Positions 34,852 to 45,410 of a stretch of 64,000 nucleotides of DNA are shown one piece after another. Position 1 is the stretch's first letter, and each line of letters opens with the position of its first letter. This stretch comes from Erwinia oleae (GTDB lineage Bacteria > Pseudomonadota > Gammaproteobacteria > Enterobacterales > Enterobacteriaceae), in assembly GCF_000770305.1 (NCBI RefSeq), contig NZ_JNVB01000014.1, positions 1 through 64,000 of the forward strand. Reading direction: 5' to 3'. The notes below the pieces were generated by a model. It made no database searches. It saw only the letters and a program-made list of their open reading frames with translations, and was not told the DNA's origin. The position numbers and the translations under genes are program-made.

Positions 34852-37800
34852 ATGGGTGACATTATGCGTCCCATTCCCTTCGGAGAACTCATGACGAGAG
34901 TTTGTGCGGAGTATCAGGAAAACCAATCCATATTTGGCATTCCGGAACAGCATTTTTATCATCGCAATCCTGCCCGGCAGCTATCGCTTTTTGGCGAAAC
35001 CTGCGACACGGCGGTCGGGCCGGCAGCCGGGCCACATACCCAACTGGCTCAGAATATCATCGTCGCCTGGCTGACCGGCGGCAGTTTTATTGAACTGAAA
35101 ACGGTGCAGATCCTCGATCGCCTTGAGATTGAAAAGCCCTGTATTGACGCCAGCGATGAGGCGTTCAATACCGAGTGGTCAACGGAGTTTACGCTTACAA
35201 AAGCCTGGGACGAGTACCTCAAGGCATGGATGGTGCTGCACCTGCTGGAAGAACTCTACACGCCTCGCCGGCAAGGCCAGGGGCGCTCTTTCATTTTTAA
35301 TATGAGCGTCGGTTATGACCTGAAAGGGATTAAGCAGCCCCCGATGCAGACCTTTATCAACGAGATGCGTGATGCCAGTAAAAATGAGAAGTTCGCTCGC
35401 TACCAGCAGGAGATGAAAACGTTTATCGACCGGGGCGCAGCATTCACTCTGCTGCAAAAAGCCGAACGAACAATGCTGATGACGCTGGTGGACAACATCT
35501 CACCTCGCATGGTCAACAGCGTGACGCTCTCCACCATGCATGGCTGTCCGCCGGATGAGATTGAATCCATCTGTCGCTATATGTTGCAGGAGCAAGCGTT
35601 GCATACCTATGTAAAACTTAATCCTACGCTGCTGGGCTATGCGCGAGTCAGGGAGATCCTGAGCCATAACGGCTTCGACTATATCTCCTTAAGTGAAGAA
35701 TCTTTTAGCCACGATCTGCAACCGACGCAGGCGCTGGAAATGCTGGAGCGGCTAATGGCGCTGGGTAAAGCCCGGCAGCGCACCTTTGGCGTAAAACTGA
35801 CCAATACGCTGGGCGCACGCAACCATAAACATCGTCTGCCTGGCGATGAAATGTATATGTCAGGGCGGGCGCTCTATCCTCTCTCAATCAATGTCGCCGC
35901 GTTTCTTTCGGAGCATTTCAACGGACAGCTTCCCATCTCCTATTCGGGCGGAGCCAGCCAGTTTAACATCGCCGATATTTTTGCCACCGGCATCCAGCCG
36001 GTTACCATGGCGACCGATCTGCTGAAGCCGGGCGGCTACCTGCGGATGAAAATCTGTGCAGAGAGGCTGGATAAGGGCGAAGGCTGGCGCAGCAACGGCA
36101 TCGATACTAAAAAGCTGAGAGTGCTGGCAGACGCTTCGCTTACCGCAGAGTGGTCAAAAAAAGCCTGGAAAAGCCGTGATGAAATTGATGCAGGCGGTCC
36201 GCTGCCGCTAACCGATTGCTACGTCGCGCCCTGCGTAACCGCCTGCGCCATCAAGCAGGATATTCCGGAATACCTGCGCCTGGCTGGCGAAGGCCGCTAC
36301 GCGGACGCGCTGGATTTGATTTATCAGCGCAACGCGCTGCCCGCCATTACCGGACATATCTGCGACCATCAGTGTCAGTACAACTGTACGCGCCTCGACT
36401 ATGACAGCGCGCTGAATATCCGTCGGATTAAAAAAATCGCGCTGGAAAAAGGATGGGAAGCCTACCGCCAGCGCTGGCACAAACCTGCGGGTTCCGGCAA
36501 CCGGCATCCGGTTGCGGTGATTGGTGCTGGCCCGGCGGGTCTTGCCGCCGGCTATTTCCTCGCCCGCGCCGGGCATCCGGTAACGCTTTTTGAACGTGAA
36601 GCTGGCGCCGGCGGCGTGGCGAATAATATCGTGCCGCGCTTTCGTATACCCGCCGAACTGATCGAACACGATATTAAGTTTATTGCCGATCATGGTGTCA
36701 AATTCATCTATAACTGTGATCCCCATCTGAACATCGATGCGCTTCGCCAGCAGGGTTACACCTACGTCTGCGTGGCAATCGGCGCAGAAAAAAGTAACGT
36801 GCTGGCCTTACCGGGCGGCAACCCCCGCGTCATGAAATCCTTTGATTTTCTGCGCGGCTTTAACGATAACCCTGCCGCTTGCGGTATCGGCGGCGATGTT
36901 GCCATCGTGGGCGCAGGCAATACCGCGATGGACTGCGCAAGAGCCGCGCTCAGAACGCCTGGCGTCACCTCCGCCACCATTGTCTACCGTCGTGAAGCGG
37001 CGGATATGCCCGCCTGGCCGGAGGAGATCGCTGAGGCCACGCATGACGGCGTAAAATTTATGACGCTGGTCAGCCCTGAACGCTTCGAAGCCGATGGCGC
37101 GCTTCTGCTACGAGTTATGCAGCCAGGCGAACCCGACGCGGGTGGGCGTCGTCGCCCGCTGGCCACCGATGAAACGCGCATTATCCATTTTGATGCGCTG
37201 ATCGCCGCCACCGGGGAAAACCCGGACGATACCACCCTGCGCAGACTCGGCCTTTCCGTACCCGCCAACGGCGTGCCGCAGTACGATCCTGATACGCTGG
37301 AAACAGATCTTACCAACGTCTTTATGATTGGTGATGTGCAAACCGGCCCGGCCTCGATTGTTTCCGCCATCGGTAGCGCGCGTAAAGCCAGCAACGCCAT
37401 TCTCAAACGTGAAAATATCCGTTCCGATAAAGATGACAAACGCTGGCTAAACAGCGATCCGATAGCGCTTTACGGTCGAAAAGGGCAGGTTTTTGTTCGC
37501 CAGATCAGCAGCGACGAAGACTATGCCCGTCAGGAGTCTGCGCGCTGCCTTGAGTGTAATTACGTCTGCGCGAAGTGCGTCGATGTCTGTCCTAACCGCG
37601 CCAATGTCGCGCTGAGCGTACCGAATTTTAAAAGCCGTCAGCAGATCCTGCATCTCGACGCGTTCTGCAATGAATGCGGCAACTGCGCGCAGTTCTGCCC
37701 GTGGCAGGGTAAACCCTACAAGGACAAGATCACCGTATTCAGTCTGCCGCAGGACTTCGTTAACAGCAGCAATCCTGGATTTATGGTTGAGCGCGACAGC

Positions 37801-37956
37801 GTGCAGATCCGCCTGCGCGGTCGCGAATGGATGTTCAACCTGGACAGTGGCGGCAATCTTATCGGTGAGACGCCGGATGAACTACAGGAAATGGCAGCCA
37901 TCATCAGCTACACCCGTCAGCATCATCCCTATCTGCTTGGACACATGGAGGAATAA
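34852..37956 (+). CDS. ygfK: YgfK, large iron-sulfur flavoprotein oxidoreductase
   Basis: YgfK is a conserved member of anaerobic purine-degradation clusters, thought to carry out a reduction in the opening steps. The exact reaction is inferred from cluster conservation. The 1034-residue protein (E. coli about 1032) has an N-terminal barrel-like domain (about 1-420) and a cysteine region PCVTACAIKQDIPEYLRLAG near 460-480. A GltD-like FAD/NADPH module follows (AVIGAGPAGLAAGYFLARAG near 556; VAIVGAGNTAMDCARAA near 684), then two C-terminal 4Fe-4S motifs (CLECNYVCAKCVDVCPNRA near 900 and CNECGNCAQFCPW near 940). I use the ATG at 34852, with GAGGAGCTTGTT upstream; ATG 34864 is possible. ssnA starts two bases after its stop. 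Confidence 0.93.
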   Translation: MGDIMRPIPFGELMTRVCAEYQENQSIFGIPEQHFYHRNPARQLSLFGETCDTAVGPAAGPHTQLAQNIIVAWLTGGSFIELKTVQILDRLEIEKPCIDASDEAFNTEWSTEFTLTKAWDEYLKAWMVLHLLEELYTPRRQGQGRSFIFNMSVGYDLKGIKQPPMQTFINEMRDASKNEKFARYQQEMKTFIDRGAAFTLLQKAERTMLMTLVDNISPRMVNSVTLSTMHGCPPDEIESICRYMLQEQALHTYVKLNPTLLGYARVREILSHNGFDYISLSEESFSHDLQPTQALEMLERLMALGKARQRTFGVKLTNTLGARNHKHRLPGDEMYMSGRALYPLSINVAAFLSEHFNGQLPISYSGGASQFNIADIFATGIQPVTMATDLLKPGGYLRMKICAERLDKGEGWRSNGIDTKKLRVLADASLTAEWSKKAWKSRDEIDAGGPLPLTDCYVAPCVTACAIKQDIPEYLRLAGEGRYADALDLIYQRNALPAITGHICDHQCQYNCTRLDYDSALNIRRIKKIALEKGWEAYRQRWHKPAGSGNRHPVAVIGAGPAGLAAGYFLARAGHPVTLFEREAGAGGVANNIVPRFRIPAELIEHDIKFIADHGVKFIYNCDPHLNIDALRQQGYTYVCVAIGAEKSNVLALPGGNPRVMKSFDFLRGFNDNPAACGIGGDVAIVGAGNTAMDCARAALRTPGVTSATIVYRREAADMPAWPEEIAEATHDGVKFMTLVSPERFEADGALLLRVMQPGEPDAGGRRRPLATDETRIIHFDALIAATGENPDDTTLRRLGLSVPANGVPQYDPDTLETDLTNVFMIGDVQTGPASIVSAIGSARKASNAILKRENIRSDKDDKRWLNSDPIALYGRKGQVFVRQISSDEDYARQESARCLECNYVCAKCVDVCPNRANVALSVPNFKSRQQILHLDAFCNECGNCAQFCPWQGKPYKDKITVFSLPQDFVNSSNPGFMVERDSVQIRLRGREWMFNLDSGGNLIGETPDELQEMAAIISYTRQHHPYLLGHMEE

Positions 37957-37958
37957 TT

Positions 37959-39275
37959 ATGCTGTTACTCAGGAATTGCACTGCCGTTCAGTTCGAACCC
38001 TGTCGGGTGGAGCAGGACATCGATATTGTTATTGAAGGCGAAAAAATTGTCGACACGGGCAGCAATCTTGCCGGGCGTTATCCGCAGGCCGAAATCAAGG
38101 ATATGCGGCACCGTCTGGTGATGCCGGGGCTGGTTTGTGCGCATAATCACTTTTACTCCGGGCTTTCCCGCGGCATTCTTGCCCCCATCGCGCCCTGCCC
38201 GGATTTTATTTCAACCTTAAAAAACCTCTGGTGGCGTCTCGATCGCGTGCTTGATGAAGAGTCTCTTTATTACAGCGGACTGATCTGCTCGCTGGAGGCG
38301 ATTAAACACGGCTGTACCGCGGTCATCGATCATCATGCCTCGCCAAACCTGATTAAAGGTTCACTGGCTACGCTACACCGTGGTTTTGTTGAGGCTGGCC
38401 TGCGTGGCATGACCTGTTTTGAAACGACCGATCGCAACGGCGGCCTGAAAGAGCTTGAAGCTGGCGTGGAGGAAAATATCGCGTTCGCGCAGTTGGTCAA
38501 AAATAACACACGCGGCGGTCTGGTGAGGGCGCATCTGGGCGCTCATGCGCCCTTTACGTTACCCGATGCGGGTCTGGATATGCTGAAAGAGGCGCAACGC
38601 CAAACCGGGTGTGGCCTGCATATCCACGTCGCGGAGGATCGCTATGATGTGTCGCACAGCCATCACCATTATGGTCTCGATCCCATTAAGCGGCTCGATA
38701 AATTCGGACTGCTTGATGAGAAAACCGTCATCGCTCATGCATTGTGGCTTCAGCCTGACGAAATCAGCCTGCTTAATCAGCGCGGTGCCTGCCTTGCGCA
38801 CAACGCCCGTTCAAATATGAATAATAACGTCGGCTATAACGCGCACCTTCCTGATTACACTCTGGCCGCGCTGGGCACAGACGGCATCGGCGCAGACATG
38901 TTTGAAGAGCTTAAATTTGCCTGGTTCAAACACCGCGATGCTGGTGGCCCGCTTTGGCCAGACAGCTTCCTGCGCATGCTTTACAACGGCAATGTGATCC
39001 TTGAACGCAACTTCGAGGCGAAATTCGGCAGGCTGGAGGCGAACTACACTGCCGATCTCACCATTTGCGACTACGTATCGCCCACACCCTTACTGAGTGA
39101 CAATCTTGCCGGCCACCTGGCCTTCGGCATGAACAGCAGTTCGGTGAACAGCGTTATGGTCGCGGGCAAAATGGTTTATGAAAACCGTACTTTTCCCTTT
39201 GATGTCGAGCCGTTATACACCAGTGCGCGTAAGGCAGCTGGCGAGCTATGGAAAAGAATGGCCGCCCTTGACTAA
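37959..39275 (+). CDS. ssnA: SsnA, amidohydrolase-family enzyme
   Basis: SsnA is a metal-dependent aminohydrolase of the ATZ/TRZ/guanine-deaminase group. In purine clusters it probably deaminates or hydrolyses a ring intermediate, but the substrate is not assignable from sequence. The 438-residue product has the metal motif PGLVCAHNHFYSGLSRG (about residues 53-69), HLGAHAPFTLPD, HIHVAEDRYDV, a later His in VIAHALWL and the terminal aspartate region LGTDGIGADM. E. coli SsnA has 442 residues. It starts two bases after ygfK with ACATGGAGGAATAATT as ribosome-binding site. Confidence 0.92.
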   Translation: MLLLRNCTAVQFEPCRVEQDIDIVIEGEKIVDTGSNLAGRYPQAEIKDMRHRLVMPGLVCAHNHFYSGLSRGILAPIAPCPDFISTLKNLWWRLDRVLDEESLYYSGLICSLEAIKHGCTAVIDHHASPNLIKGSLATLHRGFVEAGLRGMTCFETTDRNGGLKELEAGVEENIAFAQLVKNNTRGGLVRAHLGAHAPFTLPDAGLDMLKEAQRQTGCGLHIHVAEDRYDVSHSHHHYGLDPIKRLDKFGLLDEKTVIAHALWLQPDEISLLNQRGACLAHNARSNMNNNVGYNAHLPDYTLAALGTDGIGADMFEELKFAWFKHRDAGGPLWPDSFLRMLYNGNVILERNFEAKFGRLEANYTADLTICDYVSPTPLLSDNLAGHLAFGMNSSSVNSVMVAGKMVYENRTFPFDVEPLYTSARKAAGELWKRMAALD

Positions 39276-39412
39276 TACCCGTCTGCGTCCATTCAGGGCG
39301 CGAATACATTCGTCGGATGATGGTCATGCGTCTGAATCGGACAGGGAGGCAACCCGCCTTCGAGTCGTAGCCGGAGATCCCCTCTTTCCGGCCGTAATGG
39401 AGAAATGTATTA
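39276..39412 (+). promoter_or_regulatory. uacT leader region with hairpin
   Basis: This 137-base gap separates ssnA from uacT. GCCGGA (39370-39375) and TCCGGC (39387-39392) form a perfect stem just before the uacT ribosome-binding site (ATGGAGAAATG). A second GC-rich patch, GGGAGGCAACCCGCC, lies upstream of it. I see no sigma54 or convincing sigma70 promoter, so uacT may be co-transcribed with ygfK-ssnA. I cannot match the leader to any riboswitch class. Confidence 0.35.
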
Positions 39413-40885
39413 ATGAACGCTTCAACTTCTGATATGACAGCCGAGGCTGCCCGGTCATTGCCGGTGGATGAGATTCTGCCGATGAGCCAGATGATCCTCT
39501 ACGGGCTTCAGCACGTCCTGGTGATGTACGCGGGCGCGGTGGCCGTACCGCTGGTTATCGGCGCGGCGCTTGACCTCTCCAACGACCAGATAGTGCTGCT
39601 AATCAGCAGCGATCTCTTCGTTTGCGGTGCCGCCACGCTGCTGCAAACGCTGGGTGTCAGCCGCTGGCTGGGCTGCCGTTTGCCGGTGGTACAGGGCTGT
39701 ACCTTTGCCGCCCTCATCCCGATGGTTCTTATCGGCAAAGAGTATGGCATGGGCGGGATCTCCGGCGCGGTAATGGTTGCAGGGGCATTTACACTGCTTT
39801 GCGCCCCGTGGTTTTCCAAACTCGTTCGCTTTTTTCCAAAGGTGGTCATGGGATCGATCGTTACCCTGATAGGGCTGTCGATTATGCCGGTTGCGGGCGG
39901 TTGGATCGGCGGTGGCAGCAGCGAAACAGAGGGGTTTGGCAATATTCTCTCTCTTGCGCTGGCTTCGCTAACGCTGATCGTTATCCTCAATATCTATACG
40001 TTTGCATCCGGGCTGATTAAAAACGTCGCCGTGCTGATTGGCCTGCTCATCGGTTCCACCGTTTGGTATCTTGTGGACACGCTGGATTTCAGTCAGGTGT
40101 CGGTTGCACCCTGGCTAAACCTGCCCAGACCGCTCTATTTCTCTACGCCTGAGTTCCACCTCGTGCCCATTTTTTTACTCTCCATGGTGATGGTCGTCGT
40201 CATGGTCGAAACCATGTCGTCAATGATGGCAACGGGGGAGATCGTCGGCCGCAAAGCCGAAAGCGAAACGCTCAGGAAAGGGTTGCTGGCCTGTGGCCTG
40301 GCGACCTTCAGCGGCAGTTTTTTTAATCTTTTCCCCTATGCTGCCTTCGCACAAAACGTCGGGCTGATTAACCTTACTGGCGTAAAGAGCCGCTTTGTTG
40401 TCGCCGTTTCAGGGGCGATGCTGATCCTGATGGGCCTCTTCGCAAAGCTCGCGGCGCTGGTGGTGATTATCCCTAAGCCGGTACTGGGCGGCGCGGGCGT
40501 GGTGATGTTTGGCATGGTGGCGGTGTCCGGCATACGTTCGCTCGGGCAGGTTAACTATCGTAATAACAATAACGGTATGGTCGTCGCGCTGACGTTGGGT
40601 ATCGGACTAATGCCGGTACTGGTGCCCAGCCTGTTCCATCAACTCCCCGAACTGGCAAAAATGTTCCTGCACAGCGGTATTACCCTGGGAACCAGCGTGG
40701 CAATTGTGGCGAACCTGATCCTTAACGGCAAAGGGAAAAAGCAGGCGGACTGCGTGTGTCAGCCGGATGCACAGCCAGATGCCACAGAAACCACTGCCGC
40801 CCGTCGGGTCGCAGTGAAAACCGCACGGGTCTGGCTACTGATGCGCCGCGCCAAAACCACCCAGCAGAAACGACGCGATCTCTGA
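39413..40885 (+). CDS. uacT: UacT-type urate/purine permease (NCS2 family)
   Basis: This proton-coupled inner-membrane importer belongs to the nucleobase-ascorbate transporter family and most likely brings in urate. The 490-residue sequence has QHVLVMYAGAVAVPLVIG in helix 1, the family helix FPYAAFAQNVGLINLTGVKSR (compare FPHTSFSQNVGL of E. coli UacT), and GGAGVVMFGMVAVSGIR. The C-terminus, AVKTARVWLLMRRAK, resembles UacT (KVRTVRMWLLMRKLK) rather than the xanthine permeases XanQ/XanP. Length fits UacT (482). It ends five bases from the convergent yhhS stop, the right edge of the purine block. Confidence 0.85.
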   Translation: MNASTSDMTAEAARSLPVDEILPMSQMILYGLQHVLVMYAGAVAVPLVIGAALDLSNDQIVLLISSDLFVCGAATLLQTLGVSRWLGCRLPVVQGCTFAALIPMVLIGKEYGMGGISGAVMVAGAFTLLCAPWFSKLVRFFPKVVMGSIVTLIGLSIMPVAGGWIGGGSSETEGFGNILSLALASLTLIVILNIYTFASGLIKNVAVLIGLLIGSTVWYLVDTLDFSQVSVAPWLNLPRPLYFSTPEFHLVPIFLLSMVMVVVMVETMSSMMATGEIVGRKAESETLRKGLLACGLATFSGSFFNLFPYAAFAQNVGLINLTGVKSRFVVAVSGAMLILMGLFAKLAALVVIIPKPVLGGAGVVMFGMVAVSGIRSLGQVNYRNNNNGMVVALTLGIGLMPVLVPSLFHQLPELAKMFLHSGITLGTSVAIVANLILNGKGKKQADCVCQPDAQPDATETTAARRVAVKTARVWLLMRRAKTTQQKRRDL

Positions 40886-40890
40886 TGATA

Positions 40891-42090
40891 TCAGCCTGCC
40901 GCCGGCGTGGCGCGCCGAAGCCGCCACGTCAGCACCATGGCCACGCAGATCAGCAGGCCGCTCAACAGATAGATTACCGGTACGCCGAGCCAGCTCATTA
41001 CCAGCCCTGCGACCGGCCCGGTAATTCCCAGCGAGAGATCCATAAATGCGGTATACGTTGCCAGCGCGCTGCCCTGATTCTGTGGCGGCACCGCTTTCAC
41101 CGCGACGACGCCAACGGCAGGGAACACCAGCGAGAAGCCTGCGCCAGTGAGAAACGCGCCCAGCTTCGCGACCCACGGATCGCCCGCGCCCCATACCAGA
41201 AACAGCCCCACGGCTTCGACGGCAAAGCACACCAGCGCAACCATCAGGCCGCCGTGGCGGTTGATCGCGTTCGGAAACAGCAGCCGCGTTCCCACAAACG
41301 CACCGCTAAACAGCGTCAGCGCCCAGGCGGCCCCCTCCCAACCTTTTGCCTGATAGAACAGCGTAATAAAGGTGGCGATAACGCCAAACCCCGCCGATCC
41401 CATCGCCAGGATCACACCATAGCCCCAAATGCGGCCCAGCACGGCACGGAACGGGAGCTGTTTGCCCTTACTGCTTTTGACGTTTTCACGCGGCAGTGCC
41501 AGCAGAATAGCCGCCAGCGCAATAACGATAATGATGCCGGAAAGCAGCAGCAGGCCGCCCCAATGATAGATTGCCACGCCGAGCGGCGCGCCAATCGCCA
41601 TTGCGCCGTAGGTAAAGATGCCGTTCCAGGAAATTACCCGGCCAATATGCAGCGAGCCCACCACGCCAACGCCCCACAGGGTGGAGCCGGTGCCCGCAAA
41701 GCTCTGGCCCGCGCCCAAAATTATCCTGCCGATACAGATAAAAATCAGGCCCAGAACGGGCGTGCTGTCGCCCAGCGCGCCCAGCGCATAAAAAACGCCG
41801 CTGAGTAAGGGGCCAAACAGACCGAGGATCACCACTTTTTTCGGCCCCCAGCGATCGGCCATTCGGCCGGAATGCGGTCGGGTGAGCAGCGTGGCGAAGT
41901 ATTGCAAACTGATGGCAAGACCCGCCCAGAAAGTGCTGAAACCCATTATGTCGTGCACGTAACCGGGCAAAACCGCCAGCGGCAGCCCAATGGTCATATA
42001 GCTGGCGAAGTTAAAAATCACTACGGAAATAATACGCAGGTTCAGGCGTAATCCGCTCAGCGCAGGCTCCGTATCAGGTTGTTCAGGCAT
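40891..42090 (-). CDS. yhhS: YhhS, MFS transporter
   Basis: This is a 12-helix major facilitator superfamily protein of the arabinose/SetA-like drug-efflux type. Its E. coli homologue YhhS is linked to glyphosate and arabinose export when overexpressed, and its natural substrate is unknown. The 399-residue protein has the MFS loop GRMADRWGPKKVV after helix 2 and starts MPEQPDTEPALSGLRLNLR. In E. coli yhhS adjoins dcrB; here they are separated by 24.7 kb. It is convergent with uacT and divergent from yhhT across 175 bases. Confidence 0.9.
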   Translation of the reverse strand: MPEQPDTEPALSGLRLNLRIISVVIFNFASYMTIGLPLAVLPGYVHDIMGFSTFWAGLAISLQYFATLLTRPHSGRMADRWGPKKVVILGLFGPLLSGVFYALGALGDSTPVLGLIFICIGRIILGAGQSFAGTGSTLWGVGVVGSLHIGRVISWNGIFTYGAMAIGAPLGVAIYHWGGLLLLSGIIIVIALAAILLALPRENVKSSKGKQLPFRAVLGRIWGYGVILAMGSAGFGVIATFITLFYQAKGWEGAAWALTLFSGAFVGTRLLFPNAINRHGGLMVALVCFAVEAVGLFLVWGAGDPWVAKLGAFLTGAGFSLVFPAVGVVAVKAVPPQNQGSALATYTAFMDLSLGITGPVAGLVMSWLGVPVIYLLSGLLICVAMVLTWRLRRATPAAG

Positions 42091-42265
42091 GAAAATCAGT
42101 ACGCTATTGGACAGAGATGAGTATTAACTATACCTGGTTTTGCCGAAAAAAGATCGCACCACGTGGTGACAAATATCGGTCAACGTCAGCGAACTCTCTA
42201 AATTTCGTCGCGTAAGCGTATGAATGCGCTAGACTTGATGAGCGAATTGGCGCATCGGAGGCGGA

Positions 42266-43321
<1,056 letters not shown>

Positions 43322-43324
43322 CCA

Positions 43325-44014
43325 TTACGTCTCGCTGAATAAGCGATCGTAGACATGCTGGAGATGGTTTTCCATGCACTGCCGGGCAAGCACCGGATCG
43401 CGCGCGGCGATAGCCCGCGCGATGCTGTCGTGATCCTGATTCATCACTCGCGGAAAGTCGTTTTCCGCATAGTGACTTTCCAGTCGAATAAAGTGTGAGC
43501 TTTTTCGCTTATTCCACAGATATTCCATCATTTCCGCCAGCAGCTCGTTGCCGGTCATTTCAGCAATTAACAAATGAAAGCGCTTGTCTTCATGGAGAAA
43601 TTTTTCATCGTTGATATTTAAGCCAGTTAAATCCTGCGCAAGTTCATGCAGTCTGGCGCGCTGATCGTCCGTGCCGTTGCGCGCCGCCAGTTCGGCGGTC
43701 ATCCCTTCGTAGATCTTCCTCGCGTTGAGCAGGGCCTTCAGGCTGAACGCTTCGTCAACAGGCGTGACGTCCGCCTGCGGCAGCGGACTGGCGACAAACA
43801 CGCCGTTGCCGGTACGAATTTCCACCCAGCCGGTAATTTCCAGCGCGATCAGCGCTTCACGCACGGAAGAGCGGCTGACGCCCAACTGCCTGGCCAGTTC
43901 GCGCTCCGGCGGCAGCATCGCGCCAGGCAAAAACTGCCCTTTGTGAATGCAGCTAATCAGCAGCGCGGAGATCTGCCGATAGAGTCTTTCGGGTTTAAGC
44001 GTCGGTAATTCCAT
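43325..44014 (-). CDS. GntR/FadR-type regulator, UxuR/ExuR-like
   Basis: This 229-residue repressor has an N-terminal winged helix (LPPERELARQLGVSRSSVREALIALEITGWVEI; about residues 35-68) and a C-terminal FCD ligand domain with the metal-binding histidines and aspartate of that family (EDKRFHLLIAEMTGN and QDHDSIARAI...CMENHLQHV). It is divergent from uxuA, so it most likely represses mannonate dehydratase and responds to a hexuronate-derived ligand as UxuR and ExuR do. Whether it is UxuR proper is uncertain; E. coli UxuR has 257 residues. Confidence 0.78.
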   Translation of the reverse strand: MELPTLKPERLYRQISALLISCIHKGQFLPGAMLPPERELARQLGVSRSSVREALIALEITGWVEIRTGNGVFVASPLPQADVTPVDEAFSLKALLNARKIYEGMTAELAARNGTDDQRARLHELAQDLTGLNINDEKFLHEDKRFHLLIAEMTGNELLAEMMEYLWNKRKSSHFIRLESHYAENDFPRVMNQDHDSIARAIAARDPVLARQCMENHLQHVYDRLFSET

Positions 44015-44139
44015 ATCTGACGGCTCCTGCCATGCGATTTGGCAGGCAGCTTAGCACAGGGTTCTGCCCTTTTTGAGGCTGCTGCTGGCTAAAAGCTGCG
44101 ATCGGTATCACGGCGCTGAACGTTGTTACGTTCTATTCT

Positions 44140-44158
44140 TGGTCCAGCGGCCTGACCA
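44140..44158. promoter_or_regulatory. Candidate operator between the GntR-type gene and uxuA
   Basis: TGGTC (44140-44144) and GACCA (44154-44158) form an inverted repeat with nine bases between. The half-sites resemble FadR-subfamily operators, although classic sites have only one or two central bases. It lies about 30 bases ahead of uxuA in the 173-base divergent region. It is suggestive only. Confidence 0.35.
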
Positions 44159-44187
44159 CCGGGCCAATATTTGCGAGGAGCGAGTTT

Positions 44188-45372
44188 ATGGAACACACAT
44201 GGCGCTGGTATGGCCCAAACGATCCTGTGTCGCTGGATGATGCGCGCCAGGCGGGGGCAACCGGCATCGTCACTGCCCTTCATCATATTCCCAACGGCGA
44301 GGTCTGGCCCATCGAAGAAATCAGGGCGCGTCAGGCGCTGCTGGCGGAAAAAGGTCTGGTGTGGTCAGTGGTGGAGAGTATTCCCGTCCATGAGTCAATC
44401 AAGACCCGACGTGGCGATTACCAACGCTACATTGCTAACTATCAGCAGTCGATTCGTCACCTTGGCGCCTGCGGCGTGGATACCGTTTGCTACAACTTTA
44501 TGCCCGTGCTGGACTGGACGCGCACCGATCTGGCCTGGGAACTGCCGGATGGCGCGAAGGCGCTGCGTTTCGATCACATCGCCTTTGCCGCCTTCGAACT
44601 GCACATTCTGAAACGCCCCGGCGCGGCGCAGGATTACGATGCGCAGGAGCAGAAAGAGGCGGCGGATTACTTCGCGGCCATGACGCCGGACGCGGTAGAG
44701 ACGCTGACGCGCAACATCATTGCCGGACTGCCAGGCGCAGAAGAGGGCTACACGCTGGCGCAGTTTCAGGCGCAGCTTTCGCAGTACGACGGCATCGACA
44801 AAGCCGGGCTGCGCGAGAGCATGGCTGAATTTTTACGCGCCGTGGTGCCGGTGGCGGAAGAGGCGGGCATCGTTCTGGCGGTGCATCCTGACGATCCGCC
44901 GCGTCCGATCCTCGGCCTGCCGCGCATCGTCTCAACGTTTGACGATATGCAGTGGCTGAAGGCGACGGTCGACAGCATTCATAACGGCTTTACCTTTTGT
45001 ACCGGTTCGTATGGCGTCCGCGCGGACAACGATCTGGTGCAAATGGCCAGCGCCTTTGCCGATCGCATTCACTTTGCGCACCTGCGTTCGACGCTACGCG
45101 AGGCCAACCCGAAGAGCTTTCATGAGGCGGCGCACCTGGAGGGCGACGTCGATATGGTCGGCGTGGTCAAGGTGATTCTGGCCGAAGAGCAGCGTCGTCG
45201 CCAGCGGGGCAGCCAGCGTCCAATCCCGATGCGTCCTGACCATGGGCATCAGATGCTGGACGATCTGCATAAGAAAACCAACCCTGGCTACTCGGCGATT
45301 GGTCGGCTGAAAGGGCTGGCAGAGGTGCGCGGCGTGGAGCTGGCGCTGCGCCAGACGTTCTTTAACGCGTAG
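44188..45372 (+). CDS. uxuA: UxuA, D-mannonate dehydratase
   Basis: UxuA dehydrates D-mannonate to 2-keto-3-deoxygluconate in glucuronate catabolism. The 394-residue protein has exactly the E. coli length, with characteristic segments [55 protein letters not shown] and [12 protein letters not shown], which carry the Fe/Mn ligands. An ATG at 44188 follows GCGAGGAGCGAG. There is no uxuB (fructuronate reductase) next to it in this window, so the rest of the pathway must be elsewhere. A terminator follows directly. Confidence 0.94.
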   Translation: MEHTWRWYGPNDPVSLDDARQAGATGIVTALHHIPNGEVWPIEEIRARQALLAEKGLVWSVVESIPVHESIKTRRGDYQRYIANYQQSIRHLGACGVDTVCYNFMPVLDWTRTDLAWELPDGAKALRFDHIAFAAFELHILKRPGAAQDYDAQEQKEAADYFAAMTPDAVETLTRNIIAGLPGAEEGYTLAQFQAQLSQYDGIDKAGLRESMAEFLRAVVPVAEEAGIVLAVHPDDPPRPILGLPRIVSTFDDMQWLKATVDSIHNGFTFCTGSYGVRADNDLVQMASAFADRIHFAHLRSTLREANPKSFHEAAHLEGDVDMVGVVKVILAEEQRRRQRGSQRPIPMRPDHGHQMLDDLHKKTNPGYSAIGRLKGLAEVRGVELALRQTFFNA

Positions 45373-45377
45373 CGCTG

Positions 45378-45401
45378 ACGGGCGCCCGCGACGCCCGTTT
45401 T
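45378..45401 (+). terminator. uxuA intrinsic terminator
   Basis: ACGGGCG (45378-45384) and CGCCCGT (45392-45398) form a 7-bp stem with a seven-base loop and end in TTTTG. It closes uxuA as a single-gene unit. Confidence 0.75.
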
Positions 45402-45410
45402 GTATTACCT

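Noticed and set aside
39276-39412. A purine or xanthine riboswitch in the uacT leader
   Set aside because: Only a simple stem-loop is visible; I could not match the conserved core of any known purine-sensing riboswitch.
39413-40885. Assignment of the NCS2 permease as XanQ (xanthine)
   Set aside because: The helix-1 and C-terminal sequences resemble UacT more closely, and the block is urate-oriented; some doubt remains.
40756-41808. A 350-codon open frame on the plus strand antisense to yhhS
   Set aside because: It overlaps uacT and runs through yhhS, with a low-complexity Gln/Arg/His-rich translation and no ribosome-binding site.
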